From NCBI GenBank assembly GCA_013359125.1, contig JABWCR010000003.1, forward strand, positions 62,001 to 126,000: a DNA stretch of 64,000 bases. The letters are read 5' to 3'. Source of the stretch: Armatimonadota bacterium. GTDB taxonomy: Bacteria; Armatimonadota; Fimbriimonadia; Fimbriimonadales; GBS-DC. Both the position numbers and the translations under genes were made by a program. This document shows positions 8,718 through 17,470 of this stretch, one piece after another (position 1 is the stretch's first letter; each line of letters begins with the position of its first letter). The notes beneath the pieces are model-generated. The model saw only the letters and a program-made list of their open reading frames with translations, was not told where the DNA came from and did not search any database.

Positions 8718-9842
8718 ATGTGGATCCGGAGCCTTCAGGTCAGGAGCTTCCGAAATCTGAGCGCCGAAGAGTTTTACCCCGACCCTGGACTCAACGTCAT
8801 TGTTGGTCCAAACGCGCAAGGGAAAACGAATCTCTTGGAGGCGATCTTCTACGCCGGGCGGCTTACTCCATTCCGAGGCTCGCGCGACGCCGATCTCGTG
8901 CTCCATGGTCAGTCCGTAGCATGGTTGCTCTGCGCGTACGAGAGGGACGGCTCCCGAGAAGAAATAGAGATTGAGATTCCAACCTCGGGCAGAAGGCGGT
9001 GCAAGATCAACGGCTCGCCCGTCCACCGTTTGTCCGATGCCATCGGTCGCCTATCGGTCGTCAGCTTCTGCGCGACCGACCTGGCCATCGTCTCCGGAGA
9101 GCCGTCCGATCGTCGCCGGTTCTTAGATGACAACTTGGCCTCGATAAGCCATAAATACCGCTCCGCGATTGAACAGTACAAGCGATGCCTGGAGCAGAGA
9201 AACGCGCTCCTTAGAAACTACGCCGAAAATCGAGGGGGATTGGACGATCTGCCCGACTGGGACGCCCAGCTCGGCAAACACGGAGGCCGAGTAATGGCCA
9301 TCCGACAACTCTTTCTAACCGACCTAAACGGCAGGGCGAGCGCGATCCACCCAGAACTCTCTAACGGAAAGGATCGACTAAAATTGGAGTACCATCCAGC
9401 GGTTCAAGAAGGCAGTTCGACCACAGAGGCCGAATGGGCTGATAGATTGTTGCAATCGTTGCAACTGAACGCGAAGGAGGAGCAGCGCAGAGGCATGACC
9501 CTTTCTGGCCCTCATCGAGACGACTTTGTTGCCTATGTGGACGATAAAGACGCCCGTAGTTTCGCCTCGCAGGGCCAGCAGCGCACGGCCGCCCTTAGTA
9601 TAAAGATGGCGCAGATCGGACTGGTCGAAGATCGGCTCAAGCACGCGCCGATCGTGCTGTTAGACGATGTCTTCAGCGACCTAGACCCCAATCGTCGCCA
9701 AGACCTTATGAAGTTCTTGGAGGGCCGCGCCCAAACACTGATTACCTGTACCGACCTCGGCTCGTTTAGCGACAAGATACTGGAGCGCGCAAGGATTACG
9801 CGCGTATTGGGCGGGAGGCTGATGTCGATTGAAAAAACTTGA
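8718..9842 (+). CDS. recF: DNA replication and repair protein RecF
   Basis: SMC-like ATPase that helps RecOR load RecA at single-strand gaps. The Walker A motif GPNAQGKT is at residues 30-37, the ABC signature region TLSGPHRDDF is near 258-268, and Walker B with the D-loop (IVLLDDVFSDLD) is near 312-323. Length, 374, is usual. TATACT at 8703-8708 ends 9 bases before the ATG and there is no Shine-Dalgarno sequence, so the message may be leaderless. The reading frame overlaps the dciA start by 14 bases. In many genomes recF lies in the dnaA-dnaN-recF origin cluster; here the origin-like DnaA boxes are upstream but dnaA and dnaN are absent. Confidence 0.93.
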   Translation: MWIRSLQVRSFRNLSAEEFYPDPGLNVIVGPNAQGKTNLLEAIFYAGRLTPFRGSRDADLVLHGQSVAWLLCAYERDGSREEIEIEIPTSGRRRCKINGSPVHRLSDAIGRLSVVSFCATDLAIVSGEPSDRRRFLDDNLASISHKYRSAIEQYKRCLEQRNALLRNYAENRGGLDDLPDWDAQLGKHGGRVMAIRQLFLTDLNGRASAIHPELSNGKDRLKLEYHPAVQEGSSTTEAEWADRLLQSLQLNAKEEQRRGMTLSGPHRDDFVAYVDDKDARSFASQGQQRTAALSIKMAQIGLVEDRLKHAPIVLLDDVFSDLDPNRRQDLMKFLEGRAQTLITCTDLGSFSDKILERARITRVLGGRLMSIEKT

Positions 9843-10368
9843 AAAAGCAGCCGATGCAAAGTTAGGCGCATTGCGTCGGCTGGGTATCGACAAAGAGTAC
9901 CTGGACCGAACGGTGGTCGACTCCTGGCCGGACGCCGTCGGACGACAGATCGCTTCGGCTACTCAGGCGAAAAGCCTCGATCGAGGCGAACTGGTCGTCG
10001 CCGTCAAGAACAGCGTATGGCTGCAAGAAATCCAGTTCCACCTCCCAGAAATACTCAATCGCCTCAACGCCCTTGCCGGCAGAAAAGCGGTCAAGCGCAT
10101 AACCCTCAAGATTCTGCCGATACGAACGCGAAAAATCGAGTCCGCGCCCGCGCCCAAAGAACCAAACCACATCGAGGTCGAAATCCCAGACCCGCCCGAG
10201 TTCGCTGGCGTACCGACCGATCTTCAGGCGAGTTTGAAACGCGCATGGGTCGGCAATGCGCGACTAAATGCAATCCGGATGGCGATGGGATGGCGAGCCT
10301 GTATCGCGTGCGGAGTGCCGCACGATGAGGAGACCCCTTTGTGCGCCGTCTGCCGCGGCTATCGATAA
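9829..10368 (+). CDS. dciA: DciA-like (DUF721) helicase operator with C-terminal zinc ribbon
   Basis: The N-terminal 100 residues match the DUF721/DciA family (WPDAVGRQIASAT, then DRGELVVAVKNSVWLQEIQF), a KH-like domain that helps load the replicative helicase DnaB in bacteria lacking DnaC or DnaI. A C-terminal extension carries a four-Cys zinc knuckle at Cys158/161/172/175 (CIACG, CAVC), which is not part of the core family. Start codon is TTG 9829, preceded by GGGAGG and overlapping recF by 14 bases. Position beside recF and the origin-like region supports a replication role. The gene overlaps the comEC GTG start by 28 bases. Confidence 0.8.
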   Translation: MKKLEKAADAKLGALRRLGIDKEYLDRTVVDSWPDAVGRQIASATQAKSLDRGELVVAVKNSVWLQEIQFHLPEILNRLNALAGRKAVKRITLKILPIRTRKIESAPAPKEPNHIEVEIPDPPEFAGVPTDLQASLKRAWVGNARLNAIRMAMGWRACIACGVPHDEETPLCAVCRGYR

Positions 10369-11795
10369 GACTTTTCGAATCGCTGCGCCATCGCCCGGCA
10401 ACCTGGTCGTTGATAGGGCTCGTTTCGGGTCTTTGCCTGGCCGAAGCCCAGTGGCTGTCCGGCCCGCTGATCGCCGTTCTTTGCCTGGCCTTTTCTCTCG
10501 CTCTCAACCCTCGCTGGATCATTCCCGCGGCGCTGCTCGCTCTTGGCTTCTATCGATACTGGTTCGCCGTCGGCCCGGCAGAACTCCCAAGAGGCTCCGT
10601 CCAACCACCTATCGTCGCCCAATGCCTGGAGGATGCCGAGCCGACGCGAAACGGCCATCGAGCGCTCGCGAGGGTGTCCGACAGGCACAAGGCCTATCTC
10701 TATCTCAACGGGCCATGGGATCGACTGCCCGAGCGCGGACAATGGGTGGAAATTGCACGGCCTCTGACGCCGATCATCCGTACCCGAATGCGCGAGCCGT
10801 ACCTCCGATTCCTGATCAAGCGCCGAATCGCTTACACCGCCTCGCTCTACCCGGGCGACCTGAAAACCCTCAGCCCGCCCGACTCAGGACTTGCAGCGAG
10901 AATGGCCGATTCTCGCCGCGCTTTCCGAACCCGGCTTCGTGCAGCCATGCCGGAAAGAACCGCCGCGGTCGCCGAAGGGGTGATTCTTGGCGCAGGATCC
11001 GACTTTCCCAAGCGCGACAGAGAACGCTTCGCCCGATCGGGCCTGGCGCATATGCTCTCGGCTTCTGGCTTGCACGTCGGCGTCGCAGCCCTAATTGTAA
11101 CGTGGCTGACCGGGCTATTGCCGTGGCCGTTTTGGTCGCGGCGAGCGCTGATCCTAGCCGCCGTCTGGCTCTACGCCGCAATGGCAGGCTTCAACCCGCC
11201 CATTGTGCGCGCCGCGATCATGATCTCAGCTTGGGCGATCGCGCCTCTTATCTGGCGCGAGTTCGACGGTCTCTCCGCTCTCGCCTGTGCCGCCGTCGTC
11301 TGGCTGATCATCGCCCCAAACGCCCTATGGGAAGCCGGATTTCGACTCTCGTTCGCCGCCATGATCGGGATTCTGCTGCTCTACATCCGCATCAAGCGAC
11401 CATTGGAGAGTTCCCTAAGACCGCTGCCTTACAAGCCTCGACGTTTCATTGCAGGAGGCGCCGCGGTATCGATGGCCGCCCTGATAGGCCTCCTGCCTGT
11501 CCAGGCATCGACCTTTGGGTTCTTTCCCGTCATGTCCATTGCCGCGAATCTTCTGGCCAGCCCGGCCCTGCCCGTCGTCATGTTCGGCGGCGCGATCGCA
11601 GCTCTTTGGCCTTGGCTTGGCGGATTGATCGCCGACCTTGGCTCTCGCTGGATCCTTTTTGTCGCAGACCGCCTCGGAGATCCGACGGCGCCCGTTCTGA
11701 GCCTGCCCGCACTGCCCGATTGGGCGATCCTCGCCTATCTTGCGCTCTTGCTGGCTCTAGCGCCGGAGCCGGCGACCGAAGACCCATTGGAGTAG
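10341..11795 (+). CDS. comEC: ComEC/Rec2-type competence membrane channel
   Basis: Polytopic inner-membrane protein of 484 residues that would form the DNA-uptake channel. The N-terminal portion has a hydrophobic pair of helices followed by an OB-like extracytoplasmic domain (about 90-200); the conserved competence domain begins near residue 205 with AEGVILGAGSDFP and contains HMLSASGLHVGV and a run of helices. The usual C-terminal metallo-beta-lactamase domain of long ComEC proteins is absent; the protein ends after the last helix. Start is GTG 10341 with AGGAG upstream, inside dciA. No comEA is adjacent. Confidence 0.85.
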   Translation: MRRLPRLSIRLFESLRHRPATWSLIGLVSGLCLAEAQWLSGPLIAVLCLAFSLALNPRWIIPAALLALGFYRYWFAVGPAELPRGSVQPPIVAQCLEDAEPTRNGHRALARVSDRHKAYLYLNGPWDRLPERGQWVEIARPLTPIIRTRMREPYLRFLIKRRIAYTASLYPGDLKTLSPPDSGLAARMADSRRAFRTRLRAAMPERTAAVAEGVILGAGSDFPKRDRERFARSGLAHMLSASGLHVGVAALIVTWLTGLLPWPFWSRRALILAAVWLYAAMAGFNPPIVRAAIMISAWAIAPLIWREFDGLSALACAAVVWLIIAPNALWEAGFRLSFAAMIGILLLYIRIKRPLESSLRPLPYKPRRFIAGGAAVSMAALIGLLPVQASTFGFFPVMSIAANLLASPALPVVMFGGAIAALWPWLGGLIADLGSRWILFVADRLGDPTAPVLSLPALPDWAILAYLALLLALAPEPATEDPLE

Positions 11796-11872
11796 AATAG
11801 GCCAAAGACAAGAGCGGAACGGCCTGCAATCGCCGCTCGTCTATACATTTGCTAAACCGGAGGTAATGAAAA

Positions 11873-12295
11873 ATGAAAGCGGTCTACGTATCACTGGTCA
11901 TAGGGCTGTTGCTCGGCGCGGTAACGCTCACGGGTTTCAGCCAATTGGACAAGCTGGTCAAAGGCGCGGGCATCGGCGTGCTGATCGATCGGTCCGGCCC
12001 AGAAATCGACAAGTTTGTCAACAATTTAACCGGTACTAAGCCTAACAGCCGATTTGGCACCAAAGTCGTGCCGATCATCTCGTTGGGCAACGGCACCCAT
12101 GTGGGGGCCGCACAGGTAATGGGCCCGCCTGGAATTGTCAAGACCGTGCGCGCCGTCGGCCAAATCGAAGGCGACTTCTTGGGCAAATCTGTGCGCGTTA
12201 AGGGCCTGATCCCGATCACTACCGACAAGCCGGGCAAAAGCGTCGATCGCGTGGCCGGCGTCGGTATTTCGGCCATACTGGATATTCGACTATAG
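11873..12295 (+). CDS. Secreted protein of unknown function
   Basis: A 140-residue protein with a signal peptide or signal anchor (residues 1-23), then a mainly beta-forming sequence rich in Gly, Val and Ile with repeated GVGISAILDI-like strands. I do not recognise the family. The start has a good Shine-Dalgarno sequence (CCGGAGG, 8 bases before ATG) and a candidate -10 element TAGAAT at 11793-11798 overlapping the comEC stop. The next gene, also encoding a secreted protein, begins about 40 bases downstream, so a shared surface role is possible but unproven. Confidence 0.65.
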   Translation: MKAVYVSLVIGLLLGAVTLTGFSQLDKLVKGAGIGVLIDRSGPEIDKFVNNLTGTKPNSRFGTKVVPIISLGNGTHVGAAQVMGPPGIVKTVRAVGQIEGDFLGKSVRVKGLIPITTDKPGKSVDRVAGVGISAILDIRL

Positions 12296-12333
12296 GAAAT
12301 CCGAGTTATAATCGCATGGTGCGAGGTGCAAAG

Positions 12334-13536
12334 ATGCGGAACGCATTGCTTTGGCTGGTCTGCCTCCTGATTATCGGAGGCGCAGAAGCGCAAGGGCTGA
12401 AAGGCCTGGCGAACAAGAGCGAGGGCAAGAAGAGCGAAAGTTCCAACTCGCCTTCCAAGAGTTCGCCTGGTCAAGACAAGAAGCCCGACCTGAACAACAA
12501 ATCGAGCGCGGGCAGCAACAAGCCGGCCCCGTCCAATCCGAGCCCGCCCGCGCAGGGCCGATCGGAGCCGCGCTCTCAAGAGCTCAACAACAAGTCGAGC
12601 GCGGGCGCCAATAGACCCGTTCAGGCCGATGCGCCTCGCACCCCTGCGAGCCCCACCAATCCGAACGGCAAGTTCGAACGAGACACGACCATTCGAACGG
12701 GCGATCTGTTCCGAAAGGGCAGCGATCAGCGAACCCAACCCATCGATCCTGTCGACAGATCGTTCAATAGACCCGGGAGCCCGGCAGACGACCAGTACTA
12801 TCGATTGCGCGATCGAAGCAACGACCCCATGTATTATCCCAGCGAACTATCGACCCGCTTTGACAATCGCCCCGTTCCATCGGGCGGCAATCTGCGCGGC
12901 TTGGTAACTCGCGCGGAGCACATCGACCGCAACCGTTGGGAGCCGCACAGAGACTACTGGCGGTCCAAAAACTGGGACTACGGCTACTACTGCTGGGAGC
13001 CCGTCGTCCAGCGAGTCTGCTACACGCCCTACTGGTACTACATCACCACGCCCGCCTTTATCCCCTATTGGCGAGTGGTCATATTCGACCGTCCGCTCTA
13101 TGTGATCTTAGAAACGCCCTTCGTCATTAGTTCGGGCTACTATCTGGAGCGCCCAGCCCGGCAAGAGAGCGTCTACGAGATCATGGTAGGCGACGTCCGC
13201 CGAGCCTGGACGCTGCGCGACCCGGACTATCTGGAGCGATACGTGAGGCCCAATAGCTACGTCTCGATCTTCCTGGACGGCCAGTACGCCTATTCGCTCC
13301 CCGCCGAGGACTACCTAAACATGACCCAAGATGCGCTTCGTAGCGTCAGAACCTCTCGACTCACCTTCGAGAAGACCTTCAAGCGCGGCAACGACCAGTT
13401 CGTCATGTACGGCACGCACGATTACGTCGACGAACAGGGCAACACGCGCCGAGTCTACGTCATGTACGCTTTCCAGCAGGACGGACGTTCCTGGTACCTG
13501 ATCGACGCCGGCTCGTCCGACCGACCGTGGAAGTAG
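12334..13536 (+). CDS. Secreted protein with low-complexity N-terminus, unknown function
   Basis: A 400-residue exported protein. Signal peptide residues 1-20 (cut near GAEAQ), then about 110 residues of Ser/Pro/Asn/Lys low complexity with two copies of the unit NNKSSAG followed by SNKP or ANRP, then a compact Tyr/Trp-rich domain from about residue 190 (DYWRSKNWDYGYYCWEP) with repeated aromatic segments. No family is recognised. ATG 12334 is preferred over 12316: TATAAT at 12307-12312 would place the transcript start near 12319, and GAGGTG precedes 12334. A strong terminator follows the stop codon. Confidence 0.7.
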   Translation: MRNALLWLVCLLIIGGAEAQGLKGLANKSEGKKSESSNSPSKSSPGQDKKPDLNNKSSAGSNKPAPSNPSPPAQGRSEPRSQELNNKSSAGANRPVQADAPRTPASPTNPNGKFERDTTIRTGDLFRKGSDQRTQPIDPVDRSFNRPGSPADDQYYRLRDRSNDPMYYPSELSTRFDNRPVPSGGNLRGLVTRAEHIDRNRWEPHRDYWRSKNWDYGYYCWEPVVQRVCYTPYWYYITTPAFIPYWRVVIFDRPLYVILETPFVISSGYYLERPARQESVYEIMVGDVRRAWTLRDPDYLERYVRPNSYVSIFLDGQYAYSLPAEDYLNMTQDALRSVRTSRLTFEKTFKRGNDQFVMYGTHDYVDEQGNTRRVYVMYAFQQDGRSWYLIDAGSSDRPWK

Positions 13537-13557
13537 CGCTCTAGGGCGTCAGACTAT

Positions 13558-13597
13558 AAAGCGCTCGCGGGCAACTACTGGCCCGCGAGCGCTTTTT
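13558..13597 (+). terminator. Rho-independent terminator
   Basis: A 15-bp perfect stem (13558-13572 with 13581-13595, core GCGCTCGCGGGC) around an 8-base loop ends in TTTTT. It lies 22 bases after the secreted-protein gene and closes the unit running from recF. It is followed at once by a TATAAT box for pepA. Confidence 0.9.
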
Positions 13598-13619
13598 CTT
13601 TGTCTGCCCCGATGAAGTG

Positions 13620-13625
13620 TATAAT
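13620..13625 (+). promoter_or_regulatory. -10 element for pepA
   Basis: Consensus TATAAT lies 13 bases before the preferred pepA ATG 13639, directly after the upstream terminator. Transcription would start about 6 bases before the ATG. No Shine-Dalgarno sequence fits in that leader. Confidence 0.55.
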
Positions 13626-13638
13626 CAACCCTACGCCC

Positions 13639-15078
13639 ATGAACGCAAAGCCAATTCCCGCCCCGATATTTTCTAGCAGCGCCGAAGCCCTCGTCTACGG
13701 CCGATTTCAAGACGAGCCCCTTAGCGAGAGTCTGACCCAGCTCGACGCCGCGCTGGACGGCGCCATCGGTCAGATGGGCGACAAAGAACTTCCCGGCAAG
13801 AAGCACGCTGTAACCGTCCTCACACCTCTCGGTCGAATCTCCGCCAAACGAATCGCCATAGTCGGACTCGGTAAGCAAGCCGACCTAGACCCAAGAACCC
13901 TCACCCACGCGGCGACCGTCGCCGTTCGCGAGCTGAAAGACAAGGGCATCGCCGAAGTCGCCATCGATCTCCCGGGCGATCCTCGCTTGATCGTCGAAGG
14001 CGCCTACATGGCGCTGTTCGAGCCCGATGCCTATCACAAGGAACGCAAGACGACCACCATCTCGACGCTCTGCTTCGCCAACGCGAACGAATCGGAAGTT
14101 GAAAAGGGCCGCATCGTCGGCGAAGCGATCAACTTCTGCCGAACCTTGGTCAACGAGCCTGCAAACAGCCTAACGCCGACCGCTCTGGCCGATCAAGCCC
14201 AGCAAGCCGCCGAGCGATCCGGGCTCAGCCTGACGGTGTTGGACGAAGACGACATGCACCGGCTGGGTATGTGCTGTCTGCTCGCTGTCGGTCGCGGATC
14301 CGAAAAGCGTGCCAAGCTGATCGTTATGAGCCATCGCCCAAATCCCGACCAGCCCTATAAGCTCGCGCTGGTCGGCAAGGGAGTTACCTTCGACACGGGC
14401 GGCATCTCCATCAAACCGACCGAAGGCATGGGAGCCATGAAGGGCGATATGGCCGGCGCGGCCGCAACCATCGCCGCTATGGAGGCCATCGGGCGCCTCA
14501 ATCTGCCTATAAACGTTCTGGGCGTCGCCCCCGCGGTCGAAAACATGCCCGACGGCGCCGCCTATCGCCCGGGCGACGTGATCAAAGCGATGAACGGCAA
14601 AACCGTCGAAATCATCACTACCGATGCCGAAGGCCGCCTTGCCCTCGCCGATGCCCTCACCTTTGCCGCCAGGCAAGGCGCCGAACGAATAGTAGACCTG
14701 GCCACCCTCACAGGCGCGGTCGGCATTGCGCTCGGCCCCTATGCTACGGGCGCAATGACCAACAACCCAGAACTGCTCGAACTCGTCCGCTCGGCAGGAG
14801 AATCGGTCGGCGAGCGCATTTGGGAACTTCCCGCGTGGGACGACTACTCTCAACTTATCAAAAGCCCCATCGCCGATCTCAAGAACGCCTCTGCCAATCG
14901 ACGCGCAGGAGCCATTGCCGGCGGCGTCTTCCTAAAGGAGTTCGTCGAGGACCGACCCTGGGTGCATCTTGACATCGCCTCGACAGCGACCGTCGGCGAG
15001 CACCAGCCAGGAATGGCCCAAGGACCATCCGGAGTGCCGGTGCGCGCACTAGTGCGACTGGCCGAATCGCTCGTCTAA
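13639..15078 (+). CDS. pepA: Leucyl aminopeptidase (M17)
   Basis: Cytosolic dimetal aminopeptidase removing N-terminal residues from peptides. The M17 signature TTDAEGRLALADAL is near residues 326-339 with metal-binding Asp and Glu and the catalytic Arg; the second metal-binding segment GVTFDTGGISIKP lies near 250-262. The 479-residue length is typical. A longer frame starts at TTG 13600, but the TATAAT at 13620-13625 lies within that extension, so ATG 13639 is chosen. The N-terminal macrodomain-like half is less conserved, as usual. The ceramidase-like gene follows after 10 bases. Confidence 0.92.
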   Translation: MNAKPIPAPIFSSSAEALVYGRFQDEPLSESLTQLDAALDGAIGQMGDKELPGKKHAVTVLTPLGRISAKRIAIVGLGKQADLDPRTLTHAATVAVRELKDKGIAEVAIDLPGDPRLIVEGAYMALFEPDAYHKERKTTTISTLCFANANESEVEKGRIVGEAINFCRTLVNEPANSLTPTALADQAQQAAERSGLSLTVLDEDDMHRLGMCCLLAVGRGSEKRAKLIVMSHRPNPDQPYKLALVGKGVTFDTGGISIKPTEGMGAMKGDMAGAAATIAAMEAIGRLNLPINVLGVAPAVENMPDGAAYRPGDVIKAMNGKTVEIITTDAEGRLALADALTFAARQGAERIVDLATLTGAVGIALGPYATGAMTNNPELLELVRSAGESVGERIWELPAWDDYSQLIKSPIADLKNASANRRAGAIAGGVFLKEFVEDRPWVHLDIASTATVGEHQPGMAQGPSGVPVRALVRLAESLV

Positions 15079-15088
15079 CGATCTAGAC

Positions 15089-16423
15089 ATGGGCGCCCTG
15101 CACATTGGCGTTGCCGAAATAGACATAACGCCCGAAGAACCCGTCTGGCTGGGAGGCTTCGGCTTCCGCGAAGGACCGTCCATCGGCATTCTCGACCGTC
15201 TCGCCGCCCGGTGTCTCACCATCCGCGACGACCGAACCCGCCTTGCGTTCATCGCCTGCGACCTGATCGGCCTCAATCCCAACTTGGTCGACTTTGTGCG
15301 CGCTCAGATCGGCAAGAGACAAGGCAGTCCCGATCACCATATCCTCCTCCATTGCACTCACACTCACTCTTCGCCCGCAACGCAGCGCCTGCTGGGCCTC
15401 GGTCAGCAGCATCACGGATACGAGCGCGAACTGGCAAAGCGATTGATCATGCTGGCCGACCAGACGATCGAAACCGAAACGCCGGGCAAAATCGCCTTCA
15501 GCGAAGGCGAGGCCCGACTCAATATCGTCCGGCGAAAGCCGCACCTTCAGGTCGCTGCTCTAGAGCCGAATCCAGAAGCCTTTGCCGACCCCAACGTCCG
15601 CGTCGTCCAGTTTAGCGACGAATCGGGCAAACCCCTGGCAGTGCTCGTCAATTACGCCATGCACCCCGTCGTCCTCGGCCCGGACAATCGTCAGATCTCG
15701 GCCGACTATCCATCAGGGCTTTATACGGAGATCCGCAATGCCACGGGCGCCGTTCCTTTCTTTGTCAACGGCTGCGCGGGCGACCTCAACCCCAAAATCA
15801 GAGGCGGAGACCCCAAACCGATCGGCGCCGAATTGGCACACGCCGCCCTAAGAGCGCTAGAAATCGCGATCCCAGTGAGCGCCGAAGGCATCTTTGGCGC
15901 CAGAGAGTCCGTAGTCGAACTCACCCCGCTCCCGCCGCCGCCCGGCGCGCCCATGCGATTGAGCAACTCCGAACTGCTTCTAGAAGAGGCTGAACGAGGT
16001 AACAAGCCGCCCGGGGCGCTAGAGTATTGGCGCGGAGAGGTCGAATACAGGCGCATGGAGGTCGAATGGGACATGCTGGTACCGCCCAATCCGTCCATGC
16101 GAGTTGCGTTCTTTCGCGCGGGCGACTTCGCGCTTCTTGGCCTGGCCTGCGAGCCGTTTCAATCCTACGGCATCGACTTTCGGCGGCAATCGCCTTGCCC
16201 GGCAACCCTGGTCGCCGGTTACTGCAATGCTTCCATAGGTTATCTCTTCGCTAAATCTGACGCCCCTCTCGGCGGATACGAGGTCAAAACGGCGCCTCAA
16301 TTCTATGGACAACCCCTCTTAGACCCCGAAAAATGCGAGCAAGAAACGCGCGAAGCCGCGTATACAATAATGGGCGTCGCGCAACCCGACTGGACGCCGC
16401 TCAAAGCCTCGCATCTGCCCTAA
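15089..16423 (+). CDS. Neutral ceramidase-like (alkaline ceramidase N-terminal domain) protein
   Basis: A 444-residue protein with the neutral/alkaline non-lysosomal ceramidase N-terminal fold. Visible motifs are the N-terminal GVAEIDITP strand (residues 6-14), the zinc-binding HCTHTHSSPAT segment near 88-98 and VNYAMHPVVLG with a following NGCAGDLNP segment near 190-235. Such proteins hydrolyse amide bonds of N-acyl sphingolipids, but bacterial relatives without a signal peptide may act on other substrates. None is seen here, so a cytoplasmic location is likely. The serine nucleophile segment of true ceramidases is not clearly recognisable to me. It begins 10 bases after pepA. Confidence 0.75.
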   Translation: MGALHIGVAEIDITPEEPVWLGGFGFREGPSIGILDRLAARCLTIRDDRTRLAFIACDLIGLNPNLVDFVRAQIGKRQGSPDHHILLHCTHTHSSPATQRLLGLGQQHHGYERELAKRLIMLADQTIETETPGKIAFSEGEARLNIVRRKPHLQVAALEPNPEAFADPNVRVVQFSDESGKPLAVLVNYAMHPVVLGPDNRQISADYPSGLYTEIRNATGAVPFFVNGCAGDLNPKIRGGDPKPIGAELAHAALRALEIAIPVSAEGIFGARESVVELTPLPPPPGAPMRLSNSELLLEEAERGNKPPGALEYWRGEVEYRRMEVEWDMLVPPNPSMRVAFFRAGDFALLGLACEPFQSYGIDFRRQSPCPATLVAGYCNASIGYLFAKSDAPLGGYEVKTAPQFYGQPLLDPEKCEQETREAAYTIMGVAQPDWTPLKASHLP

Positions 16424-16465
16424 GAGGCAGGAAGCCGCGCCCATCAGAGCGAAACGGGAACCAAC

Positions 16466-17470
16466 ATGAAGCCCATCGGCTCGCTGATCATCAACCCAAA
16501 CGCGGGCGGCAAACGCGCCGCCAAGCGCTCGGGAGCGCTCGTAACCGCGGCTAACTCAAGGTGGCGAACATTCTTCACATCGGGCTTCGAGGCCGCGGTT
16601 CGCCAAACCAAACAGCTCTTTTTGGACGGCGAGCGATGTTGCATCGCGGTAGGCGGCGACGGCGCTCTCAGTAGCGTGCTCAACGGCTTCATGCAGGCCA
16701 AACAGAGCGGCCCGATCCACCCGGAAGCCTGCATTGGCGTCATCCCCTTGGGCACGGGCAACGACACTGCGGCGGCGCTCGGCCTCCCGCGCGACCCGCT
16801 TGCCAACCTCAGCCGCCTTGAAACGGGGCGCGCTGTGATGCTTGATGTTGCCAAACTGATCCAACCAGACAAGCCCGAACAGTTCTACATCGACATCTGC
16901 GGCGTCGGCTTCGACGCCCAAGTCAACGCTAACATGGACGTGCGTTTCAAAAAGCGCTTCGGCCTGGTCGCCTATCTCGCCGCCGTCGCCAAAACGCTCG
17001 CCAAGCTCCATCCCATCCATGTGCGGCTAACGCTCGATCAAATCGAATACGAAGCGCCGGTAACCCTCATTGCTATCGCTAACGGCCCCATGTACGGCCG
17101 CGGAATGAAAGTCGCGCCACTGGCCAAGTTCAACGACGGCATGTTGGACGTGATCATTGTCGAACAAGTGGGCCGTATAGAACTGGCTGTCAACTTCCCC
17201 AAGGTCTTTCGCGGCACGCACCTCTCGCACCCCAAGATTCGAATGATGCGCGCCCGTTCGATCGAGATACAGGTCGATCCGCCCCAACCCCTCAGCGTCG
17301 ACGGCGAATCGCTGGGTTGCGCTCCCTGCAAGATCGAGGTCATGCCCCGCGGCGTGCCCTTCCTGCTCCCCGATCGCTGCTACTCTAACGCCATCCTCTA
17401 CGACGAACTGGACGAAACCCCGCCTATCGCGACCCGAGAGCAAGCCGACAGAGCGCCGGCCGAAGTTTAA
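16466..17470 (+). CDS. Diacylglycerol kinase family lipid kinase
   Basis: ATP-dependent lipid kinase of the DagK/YegS/BmrU family, 334 residues, acting at the inner face of the membrane on diacylglycerol or a related lipid alcohol. The nucleotide-binding motif GGDGALSSVLNG is near residues 62-73 and PLGTGND near 94-100; the N-terminal SLIINPNAGGKR segment (7-18) is also characteristic. The beta-sandwich C-terminal domain contains the expected DGE motif (SVDGESLG). The gene follows the ceramidase-like gene by 42 bases, which may hint at shared lipid metabolism, but the true substrate is not readable from sequence. Confidence 0.85.
   Translation: MKPIGSLIINPNAGGKRAAKRSGALVTAANSRWRTFFTSGFEAAVRQTKQLFLDGERCCIAVGGDGALSSVLNGFMQAKQSGPIHPEACIGVIPLGTGNDTAAALGLPRDPLANLSRLETGRAVMLDVAKLIQPDKPEQFYIDICGVGFDAQVNANMDVRFKKRFGLVAYLAAVAKTLAKLHPIHVRLTLDQIEYEAPVTLIAIANGPMYGRGMKVAPLAKFNDGMLDVIIVEQVGRIELAVNFPKVFRGTHLSHPKIRMMRARSIEIQVDPPQPLSVDGESLGCAPCKIEVMPRGVPFLLPDRCYSNAILYDELDETPPIATREQADRAPAEV

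Noticed and set aside
10268-11800. A 510-codon plus-strand ORF overlapping comEC in another frame
   Set aside because: Arg/Pro-rich shadow translation with no hydrophobic segments or motifs; comEC explains the DNA.
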